Position numbers and translations under genes: made by a program
Notes under the pieces: generated by a model
Seen by the model: the letters and a program-made list of their open reading frames with translations, nothing else
Databases searched by the model: none
Told to the model about the DNA's origin: nothing
NCBI GenBank assembly: GCA_949752745.1
Contig: OX457029.1
Coordinates: forward strand, 39,663,103 to 39,727,102
DNA: 64,000 nt
From: Protula sp. h YS-2021
Taxonomy: Eukaryota; Annelida; Polychaeta; Sabellida; Serpulidae
Direction: 5' to 3'
Shown here: positions 34,336 through 45,600 of the stretch, in pieces
Layout: the number at the start of each line of letters is the position of its first letter
How positions within the stretch are numbered: the first letter of the stretch is position 1

Positions 34336-36049
34336 TTCTTTAAAATTGTAAAATTTGTGAAAAAAAAGCCATTACGGCTTTGAAATTTTGTACGCTCCAA
34401 AGTCCAATACCCTTTCAATTGAAATAACCTGTATTCTGTGACCAAACGGGGTGGGAGACTCTAATCAGCTTCACTGGTCGACTTGTTATGGCATTATTAG
34501 TCTGATGCTGTAGAAGTTTTTTCTTCACTTCACTTGCTAGGTTTTTTTGTCGAATCGCTGTTACATCCGTGGATGCGCTTACTACTACTCGTTACTGGCC
34601 TGCTACTTTTTTCGGCAATCTGCCAGAAACAGAGGCATAGTTAGACATTAAATCTGCTATACCACAGTTTTGCAAATATTTTCACCCATCGATGTTAAAT
34701 TGATAAATCTGTAATTAAGTCCAAAGCTTTCAAAATTTTTCAATTATGATTTTCAAGTGGTCGTCTAGCACGCCATAACGACTCTATAGATGAGGGGTAT
34801 TTTTGTCTTTTTTGCAAATCCTAATCCGATTCTTGGAAAATGGATCAATTCATAAGTCAATAAGAAATTTTAAAATGCATGTTCGAACGGTAATGACAGA
34901 ATGGTTTTGAAACTTCAAAGACAGGTTTCTTAGACACACAAGAATGTGGCTGTGCTTTGATAATCTTTTCACAATGCCTGTGGACACTCTTGTTTCTGAG
35001 CTCGACACAAAAACGTTAATGGTGATGAAAGTATGTTAAACAGGCAAGAAAAAGGAGATTTAAACAACATCTTAATCCTGGGCTGCTCGTTCCAAAGACT
35101 CCCAAGTTTCAAGTGTCGGGTGAGCAATGAATTGGATAATTACTCACTGCATGGTGAATAATTATAAGAACAATATCCATACTTAAACACATTTTATTTT
35201 CTTGTGTTGGCTGCGATAACTTTATTCGTTTCTTTGCCATTTTCTCATTTATACCACGTAATGTTCATATTCAAGAACAATTTATAGCATAACAAACCAT
35301 GTATACTGTTAAGATGAAAGAAATTAAGTTATACAAACAGTTATGCAAAGGCCATTGCTTGGCATAAAAAATAAAATAATTGAATAATGATAATAACAAT
35401 AATAATAAATTATCGGTGACCGAAATTACTGGTACTCGAAACCGATTCATCGATTAATTCGGTTAAATCAGTAACAAAACATGTATGATTAAAAAGGTTT
35501 CGCTTGCAGTCTGCCTGGCTCAGATTCCTGTAACTGTCATTACACCTTTCATTTACTGTGTGTGTCACCCTTTTGTGCATCATTAAAGAGCAACAGGTGC
35601 GTGCCAGCTACGGAGACTAGGAGTTGGAATATTGGACAGAGTTGAGGGAGCACGAAGTGTGGTGGAAATGTTGCCACAATTTCTCGCCCTATCTTCCTTT
35701 CAAAACAAGATTTTAATTTCAACACACACCTGCATAATTTATTAATCTTTTCCCTCACCATAACCTACTCCCTCTCCAAAACAGGTATCTAAAAACGGCT
35801 GACGCTCAGTCCGATACGTTTCTGACAAACTCTCATAAATTACTCCATCTATGTATTCATGTTTTTTTTTCTTACAGGTAGATGCAATTGGAGGGGGTGT
35901 GTGGGGGCGGGGGTGTTCTGAGGTTTTGAGGTTCATTATTCGTTGTCAGCCCCCCCCCCCACCCCATACCCACAACTGATACACATGGACATTGAATTGG
36001 GGTGACCTTCACTGGCCCGGCTCCGCATCTTAGGGCTGAGGCTCAGTTT
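34336..36049. other. Unassigned DNA downstream of PRDM10
   Basis: No gene was recognised. On the - strand, a possible AATAAA for PRDM10 lies at 35738-35743, about 850 bp past the stop, but the minisatellite lies between them. A C-run is at 35950. Confidence 0.45.
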
Positions 36050-36610
36050 AAGGTGTGGTCCTCACTGGCCTGGTTTGCTTTGGGATTGAGGCCTATTTTC
36101 GCGTGGCCCTCACTAGCCTGGTTTGTCTTGGGATTGAGGCCTATTTCCGCGAGGCCTATTTCCGCGTGGCCCTCACTAGCCTGGTTTGTCTTGGGACTGC
36201 GGCCTATTTCCGCGTGGCCCTCACTAGCCTGGTTTGTCTTGGGGTCGAGGCCTATTTCCGCGTGGCCCTCACTAGCCTGGTTTGTCTTGGGGTCGAGACC
36301 TATTTCCGCGTGGCCCTCACTAGCCTGGTTTGTCTTGGGATTGAGGCCTATTTCTGCGTGGCCCTCACTAGCCTGGTTTGTCTTGGGCTTGAGGCCTATT
36401 TCCGCGTGGCCCTCACTAGCCTGGTTTGTCTTGGGGTCGAGGCCTATTTCCGCGTGGCCCTCACTAGCCTGGTTTGTCTTGGGGTCGAGACCTATTTCCG
36501 CGTGGCCCTCACTAGCCTGGTTTGTCTCGGGACTGAGGCCTATTTCCGCGTGGCCCTCACTAGCCTGGTTTGTTTTAATACTGAGGTCTATTTCAAGGCG
36601 TGGCCCTCAC
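36050..36610. repeat. 48-bp minisatellite overlapping the PRDM10 C-terminus
   Basis: About 11 copies of a 48-bp unit: GTGGCCCTCACTAGCCTGGT, TTGTCTTGGGGTCGAGGCCT and ATTTCCGC. The 210- and 236-codon + strand frames exist only because 48 is divisible by three. The last, more diverged units contain the PRDM10 stop codon (36588-36590) and its preceding codons on the - strand. Confidence 0.92.
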
Positions 36611-39600
36611 TGGCCTGGTTCCATGTCTTGGTAATGAGCTGGCTGGCCAGTGACAACGGTACCGTGATCGTCTGTGTCTGCGCCATGTTTTGCACCACTA
36701 AATTCTCCGTGTCCGTCACGACCTCCTCGTTAAGATCATGCTCATCCGTGGCCGCTACCGGCTGATCGGTTAACACCTGAGGATTGGAATGTCCTACCGA
36801 TTGATCGGTCACTAAAGTGGCCGTGAAGCCTCCTTGCATGAGCGCCTGCCCTAGAACCGATAGATCGAGGGTTGCTTGTCCGTCCGCCGGTGTCACCACA
36901 ATGGATGACGTGTCCTGTTGGCGATCTGGATCACCAGACTGCACCCCTGCCGCCTGCAGATTGTTAAGAGACGGCAGCGTGATTTGGAATTCAGTCTGAT
37001 GTGAGCGATAATCAAAGTTCTGTGTGAGTTCGGACATGGCCTGTGTGAGGAGGTCGGCATGCTGAATGTCTGGCGCTTCCTGATTGGTCGACGGTTGCAC
37101 TGTTGTAACCACGGCTACAGAACAGATAAATCAAAGCATTAAAACTGCACCACTTGTCTTTGATCACAAAGCAGTTTCTTCCACAATTTTTTTACAGTTA
37201 TTTTCAAAACCAATTGTTTTAATGCTTCCTTTTTCGGGTAGTTTTCAGGTAGTTATCGGGTAGTTTTTTTTTAAGCCAACAACATGTAGACATCTATTAA
37301 GATTTGAATTTCATTGATTATGAGACCATTTTTTAGAAAAGAAAAAAAAACAAAAACAAAAAAACAAGAGTTTACTCTTCACTGGTTCACTACAACAATC
37401 ACTACGAAATTTCAACCTTTTATCATGCCAATCGCAATTGAGGAAGTGGGAAGGTGCCAGGCGACCACACAAGAGTGGAGAAGGATCGGTTTATTCCTCC
37501 AGGAATCAGTCAGCGAGGGCAAGCATTCAGACTTGTGAGATAAGATAACGGGCATTCCACACGCCCGTAAACGAACATAAATACAGAATATAGAGCAACG
37601 CTTCGAACTTGAACAGTGACTTCACTCAGGGCACATAAAATCTGAGGCAGGCGATTTTTTTTCTCCTCTCCAACACCTTCGATAACAAGGTGTTCTTCTG
37701 ATAACTTATTTTCACTATCCTTGATGCGTAGCCTAAGATAGAAGAACTTATTTGATTTACCTGAACCGTCTGGAAATTCTAAGATTCTTTCACCGAGAAC
37801 ACTAGGCTGGTGGGTTTGCTCCGTGCTCATGAGGATGGTGCGTCGGGACCTGTAGTGACGACAGCCAAGCAACAAGTACCGTTAAAAATTATTCACCGGG
37901 GACATCCCAACAACTGCTAAAAAATGATAATTTTATTGAACTTTTTATCCATTCCTAGATTTTATATCAACCTTTTTTCACGCACGAGAGGAATTTTCAG
38001 GGAGGGGGAGGGGGGGGGGGTTCCAAGGTATGAGTATTTCTGTTCCTGAACCAGGCATTTTGCAATATGCCTGAAATTATCAGCCACATTGCACTGTAAC
38101 TGATTTCATAGTCTGACTGAAATACATTGTTGTTTGAAGGCTTTTTCATTTATTATTAATTTTCTAGAATGTTCATACATTACTGTTATTTTAATATTAT
38201 TATGACAATCATTATAATTATTAATATCGCAAATACTTGATTTTTTCCTGTTCTCTCACCGTTTATGCGGGACTAGCGTGGGGTGATCTCTTCGTTGATG
38301 TTGCATCATTTTTGCCCTACTGGCGTACTGTTTATGGCAGAATTCACAGTGTATAGGATTGGTCGTCACACTGCCTACACACTGCGAAAAAGTCTCGCTC
38401 GAGTCGTTATAGCGACCGGAAGTGCGTTGATTGGGTGGCAGGGGTGCCCCGGGGTGAATCTTTAATATATGTGCTTTTCGCTTCGAGCTCGACTTGTAGA
38501 CTTTATCGCAATACTGACAGAAGAAATCACGCTGAGTTCGCAAGATTGGCAGATTCAATTCCGGAATAGTGTCCGGTTTGACCGCTGGGTGGCGCTTGGC
38601 TAGATGATTCACCAGCATCCCACGTCGCTTGAACCCCAACAAGCACTGATGGCACTTATAAATAAACCGGTGGAATTCCGTCGGTGCCACCTTGGGCACA
38701 AACTTCATCTTAGCATCGCCGTCGCGCGGCGTCATCACACAGCGACGTACGACGCGCGGCTGGGCGGGGTTGTGCACGCGCTTGGCATGCTCCTTCATCT
38801 TGTCCTTGCGCTTGAACTGCCTGCCGCACGTCTCGCACATGAATGCTTTGTGATCGCTGTGGCAGAGCATGTGCAGACGAAGCTTGTCGGCGCGCGGGAA
38901 GATCTTGTGACACACCGGACACGGCAGGCGCTGGTATGGGTGGCTCATACGCGTGTGCTTCTTTATGCTTGCTAAAACAGTCATACAATAATTCTTACAA
39001 AAAAAGTCTTCATTTGCTTTATCTAAATCTTTTATTAAAATGCCCTTCTAAATGAATAACAATAACACACTCAGTTATTATTATAATCATTTATTTATTG
39101 CCTCTTATTTGCAGTGACGCACCGAGGTCGTGGAAAGACTTGTGGCAGTCAGGGCAGGGGTAGAGGCCGTTGACTAAATGCTGCTGGCTGTGCCTCTTGA
39201 GCTCCGCCATCTGGTCAAATCCCTGGCGGCACATGGGGCACGTGTAATACTTGTCCTGGCTGTGTGTCTTCATGTGGCACGCCAGGCCCGAGTTGTTGAC
39301 GAACTTCTTGCTGCAGATCTCGCACACGAGCGGCCTCTGGGTGTCGTCTTGGCTGTGGCTCAGCTGGTGGCGTGTCAGCCGCTCGGACGACGCGAAGCTC
39401 TTGCTGCACAGGTTACAGCTGTCAACCCAAGAAACAATAGAGCGTCACTCTCACTGTAATCCAAACAGCTGTGTATTCGTCACTGTAATGCAAACAACGG
39501 TATGTCACTGTAATGCGAACAAAGGTATGTCACTGTTATGCAAGCAAACGGTGTGTCACCGTCACTGCAGTGCAAACAGTGGTGTGTCACTGTCACTGTA

Positions 39601-42600
39601 ATGCAAGCGTCGGCACGTGAAAACAACTATGCAACTATAAATTTCTTACCCCTTTCTTTCTTGATCAAAGGCCAACTTCGTCGAGAGTGTTTTTTTTTTA
39701 AAGAATACTTTGAAACTTATATACGAAGGGTTTCAAGACCCACTCGGTCGGGCAGGCAAGTGAAAAGCTGCCTGTCAAACCACATTTTTTACCTGTCTGA
39801 GCACCAAAACGCTCCACCTACTTCAGGCCCTACCCCTCCCCCCCACCACACACAGACACAATTTCTAATCCCCTGAAAAGTAAGCAGAAATTGAAATTAT
39901 TCAAAGTAAAATTATGCCGAAAAAAAATGTTTATTCTCCGAGGCGTTCAACTGCACAGACTTTGCACGCCAGTAAATGTTCTCTTAACTTCTAAGCATTC
40001 TCTTCACCCTTTCAACACCCTTCGACCTCCTTCCCCCCTCCAGAAGGCTACCTGCTTGTAGGAGCCCCTAGCTACCTACCCGACCCGGAATTTTATTTGC
40101 TCGAACATGTCGGGGAGTCTTAAGAGTAAAATCCTGAACACATTGTAAAAGATAATGTTTAGAGAAAAAAATGATATTTAAATTCAAACCTAATCTAATT
40201 CGGCAGAACTACAAGTCTTCACATTAGAGTGAAATTAAAGAAATCAAGGCTTTTTTATCATTTTTATTACATAGTTCTATTTTTCTCTAAATTAATTTTT
40301 AACTTTTCAATTATATGCCAAGTTACTTGTATATTTCCTGTATTGATTTGTCGAGGGTGGAGAGGAGAGTAATAGAAATGGCTTCACAGTAAGTCTTTAC
40401 TTACGGGTACGGCCTGAGCGGGTCGAGCTGACGCTTGAGTACGACCCGCCGGAGCCTCCTGGGTCGCGGGCCTGCGTGCACCACCGAGTGGGCCCGCAGC
40501 AGACCCGGGCTGGCGAAGCGCTTCTCACAGTTCGGGCACTTCACCGACAGCTTGTCATGCACTTTCTCATCAGCAGGCTTGTCTAGGGGCATTGAAATGA
40601 TCTTGTTTCAAAACAAGTATCAAACAAACTGTCCAATTTTTCCGTTCTAAAATCAGGCAGATCGCTACTGCATCTGGCTGATTTGACAGTTTGACTGTTA
40701 CATATATATATTTAAAATAATTACTTTAATTAAGAAAATCAAGAATGTTCAAAACAGACAATACGTATATAATACTTTTAGTCTCGCGTTGTCAATATCA
40801 CCAGACGTGACCGAACGTTGAAAAAGGCGACATAACCTTCTATCCTATTAACCAGCAGAGTATGAATTCGAACCGATTTTCTGCTCAATATATAACGTTT
40901 CCAAAAGCCCAGCTCAGCACAGGAATACTTTTTATAGTACAAAATTATGTCTTTAAAAGTCTTCAGGGATTAAATTGATAAAGGACCGACGGCCCGTTGA
41001 ATTGATCATGTCGACAAGTTGTATATTAACAACAGAAACGTTTCTTTTGCGCGATGACGTCATATACAACCGTCAAACCAGGTTTCACAATATTTTAATT
41101 CTCTTGTTTTTTCCCCAAGAATGTGTTGAAAAATAGGGCAACTAAGAAATAAACTGGTCTTCTTACCTGTTTCACTGCTCTGTAAAGCTTTCAGCGAATC
41201 AAATGCAGCCATTTCTGACGAGCCTGTGTCACGTGATCCTTGATCACTATTTAATTTGTCCAGACCCGCAGCGTGTGTGAGGGTGTGGATGTTCAACAGA
41301 CTCGCACTGTCAAATGTTAAATTACACTGTTTACACGAAAAAAGGGACGCAGAAATGACGTCACTTCCATTAGCTGAGCAGTCATTGGTAGATCTATCTC
41401 GCTGTTCCCTCTTCTGTTCTGCCCGCTTCGAAATTTCTTTGTATTTCTTAATCCTGTAGACATTCATAACAGATACATGTAAGGTGTAATTATTCATCAT
41501 ATATAGAGAACAAACCGCCTTGTAATAATACCTAATTCTGGTTTTACTGTTTCTTTACTGGAGTTCTCTTTATAGAAATACGAACAGACCGCCACTAGCT
41601 GACACGGGTTGACACTTATTTTGGGGTACAAATTGACACTCACTTATTGAAGTACATATTCCTCTTCTTTTTCTTCCAGGACTGGAAGCTGCCCTCTTCC
41701 TGCCTGTAGCTGCTATCCTGCTTCACAAAACACCAACAACTTGAACCAATGAGCTTATACACTTATTGTTAACATAAAAATTGTTTCAAATATTTGTCTT
41801 ATTGATAGTTACTAGGGTTCGTAATGAATGACAATATATACTATTCTGGGGAATATGAGTACTTAGTAGTTACATACTAATCCATAAAAATACCAGTAGA
41901 CTGCAAATCTAGCACAGAACTACTTCAAAATTTTACAGCATATTCGATATTATTGCAGAGGTTGGACACTTCGGCCCATTGCTAACTCGGCCCACTCCCA
42001 ACTCGGCTCTTATCGGACACCCAAACAGAGAGCATCACTTGATAATAATTACCATGGTCAGTTAAAAGTTAACAATTCTGAGCTGATCATGCATGAACAC
42101 GCACAGTTCTTACAGGACCTGGGCAAATGGTGCCATCTGACTGGCCGCTTTCCAAGGCAATAATTTTACAATGTTGACCAGAACGCTAGAGTCGATGGAT
42201 ATCAAAACTGTTTACAATCAAAACTCCACTTTCGTCAAGTACCAAAGCATATATTGACTTATTTCGAGTCAACATGAAGATATTATTGACCTGATACGAA
42301 AATGCTGACCCAAAAGGTCAATATTTTCTTATTGGTCAATAATGCTTGCACCAGAGACCAAGAACCAAAGAATTTGTAAAAGAACAAAACTCCCGTCAAA
42401 CCTGGCCATTATCTGAGGTCGCCTCGTGTCCTTCACGATGACCTCTGACCCCTGCTGTGTCTCCCGTCTCTGTGCAGTCCTGGTCATTCAAATGCTTCTG
42501 AAGTAATGCCGCCGTTTTGAATGACTTCTCGCATAAGTAACACTCGAATTTCTCTTTTCGGGTCTTTTCTGAAAAATTCACAAGGTGTTACGAAAAAAAA

Positions 42601-45600
42601 AAAATAACACATCCTGATAAAACATGACAAAGCTGAAAATTTTATGGTTTTTGGGCTGTTCAATATTCGTTCCTCGGGGAACAGTTTAACGTGATACATA
42701 GCGCAGTTTCTGCAATACCTTGACTGAGGTTGTCGGGTATGGGATGTACACGGGCGTTCATTCTGTGGGCGTAGTGAGCCGCAAACCACACCTATAATAC
42801 AGACAGATATAGAGGAGATTATACAATGCCACTTCAACGTCACAATTTTGACAAGTTTATGTGTATGTTATCAATAATAACATGACTGACGTCACACTTG
42901 GGGTGGATGAACGATATACGATATACCGCTACACCGAGAGTAGAGAGCCCTGACGGAAATTTCGTTTGGAAAATGTCGGGCGATACGAGCCCCAGACCTA
43001 AACAAAAAATGCGAGCACCGAACCGAAAATTTCAGCACACTTGCCAATTGTACTATAAACGCTACAAATCAGAGTAACAACACGTAGACTTTACGCAAAG
43101 GCAACTTCAGTATATAACTGCTTGAGTTTCAGACACCTTGAGCTCATCCTTGGGCAGTATATCCTTGACCGTGGTGAAGAAGATGTCGTCGCCGTACTGA
43201 TAAGCCACCATATTCTGCTGCTCGTAGTTCTCCGCCGGCCGCACGAACATCATCCAGTTACACTTATCCTCATCCACCCTCTTCAGGTACCGCTCCGTGT
43301 CGCCGCTCTCCAACTGTGGCAAAGGCAACAGAACGAGTGCAATTGTTCGAGTCATCACTTTCTGGCTGTTTCAAAGGCAATAGAACGAGTGGCTATTATC
43401 TGGGCTTTCTAGCTGTGCAAAGGCATGAGAACAGGTTTTATTATTTGAGTCAAGGTGACATACATAAGTGAGTTATGTTAAGCGACTCACAGCTTTCCAG
43501 CTGTTCAGTAGAACAAGTTATATTATTCGAGTCACCGGTTTCAACTTGTGCAAGAACATTACGAGTTCTATCATTATGGCCAATGCAAAAAGTCAATAAT
43601 CGAAATCGGAAGGCCCAGGAGATTTGAGCAATCCCGCAGCCATTGTACTTTTGCCGGATTCCTTACCTTTAGAATAAAATCACTGCTTGGGAGTTCGCTC
43701 TTGTCCCTTACTACTTCAGCCACGAACGGCCCAAACTGTACATTCTTCGTCAAATGCTTCTTAGCAAAGACACCTAAATCGGAGTCTGCAATACAATAAA
43801 TAACAGTGTTAATTGCACAATAAAAGCAGTTGTTCTGTACATTACTGCAGCATGTGATAACGCTACTGTACGGGCGGAGCAGTATATTTACACCAACTTC
43901 ATATTTGCTGCTGAGATTTCGCTTTTTATGTCGATTTCCACAGATTATGCCTAATCTATACAGTCTGGTGAATAAAATTTCGATTTCGATTCAACGCTGA
44001 GCAATATAGTTGAACCTCGTTATGTCCAAATTCTAGACACTGGGAAAAAAGCTTCGAGACCAAATGTTGGAGATATCCGTGTTCCAGAAAACGAGGTTTT
44101 CACTAGAGTAAGTTTTAGCCTAGGACTTGCCTGGTTTATCAGCCAGTCTGAATATAGCAAGCTGTGGCGGCAAACTGGCCCAGGCCCGCGACAACACGAC
44201 CTTGTCGTACACGCTCTGTACTTTGTGGGTGCCGCAGCCGCCGCTGAAAGTACGCTTGCACTCCTCGCACCCTTCAAAAAACATCAACAGAGGTACATGT
44301 TAAAAGAATTCTCAGTAAACTTTTAAATTTCTTTGCGTTGCACAGACCGTTTATCATGACGACATATTAAATAAATCGGAAGGCCAATCCCACTTCCATG
44401 ATCAAAACAGCTTAAGCATACGCTCCGACCCGGGGACGCCCCTGTTTTCCCCGATGACTTTGTTTTAGCAAAAGAAACCGAATAAACTTACATAATTCAT
44501 TCACATCATAAACTTGGTTTTGCGGTGAAAACCTAGCCGGTTCTGTTAGGGAATCTGCCTCCATCTTGGCTAGCCGTTTGGACTTCCTGGACTGTAGAAC
44601 AAACGCGTGTGAAACAACTGGTCATTCTTTTTTAATTTGTGTATCATATTTCATTCACTTCAATGAAAACAACGTGACTACTTATTCTCAGACAATGTTA
44701 ACTTATATTTTCTCATGCAAAATTTTCAAACTTGATGAGACAAAGAGACTGACAAAAGAAATATCAACAGATAAATTGTGCACATCCGATTAAGATTTTC
44801 GCATCCCGCAGGGTTGAGATAGATACACGTCATCGTAACGGCGTACGCGGATTGCGGGCATACGTTGCCTACGAGTGTATGTGGCCTACAGTGCCTGCGG
44901 CTTACCGGTATATATTTTATGCATATCCGTCTATGTGCGTCAAACGGTATACGTTAAATCAACCATGGAAACCAGCCAGGAAGAAAGAGCATTGGTTTTA
45001 CACCAGAAAATAGATGAATTTCCGAGAACGAGTTGACAATATCATGTGCTATCATTTGCTATTGTTCTTTCCAAAAACAAGGGAAAGATGCGTGTGGAAA
45101 AGGAGAGGCGGCATTTATATACCACACTACACAGAATGTGCTCTTACAGGCTCGACATGTTCGATGACGCTCACACTGCCCTCATCCCGGCCGTCGTCTG
45201 TGCCGCAGGCGTCGTCGGCGGGGACCACGTGACCTTGTGTCAGCTCCTCTGCGGCCGACGCGAACAGATCTACAGAAACAGACGACCACACGCAGTAAAG
45301 GACAAGTCTCATGCAATGACGGAAGATACTCTAAAACAGTTAATGGAATGTGACAGTGGAATTATTATAGAAATGAAAACTGTTATCTATAAATCATGAC
45401 ACGCTAGCTACCCGATCCACACGCCTTACCCGACCCCTATCACGTCCACCCACGACTCCTGAAACAAAAGCAATGTACGACTTAAATGAGGGATCCCTTG
45501 TACACCTTCACAGATAGCATTGTAGCAAATTCGCATACAAACATCTGTCGGAACTCCTTTGGTGGTATAAGACCTTGCGAACCAGAACACCGCACATCAT

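Larger units (their letters stand above)
15337..34992. mobile_element. Possible giant compound Helentron-like element or satellite block
   Basis: The left edge is TTTTTAGCCC followed by a hairpin (GTTGGCT ... AGCCAAC ... GGGCT) and TCCG repeats, the same start grammar as the two smaller elements at 18368 and 32455. The right edge, TGTGGACACTCTTG before TTTCTGAG, resembles their GGACAA-TCTTG ends. Between the edges lie satellites and nested elements and no gene. Whether the two edges belong to one element is inference, since this right end matches more weakly than the others. Confidence 0.35.

Noticed and set aside
36002..36765. + strand frames of 210 and 236 codons
   Set aside because: Both are 16-residue repeats from the 48-bp minisatellite and lie antisense to the PRDM10 end.
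44020..44277. 85-codon - strand frame over the PR-domain exon
   Set aside because: Wrong frame. The frame one base off gives WCEEC and joins both neighbouring exons.
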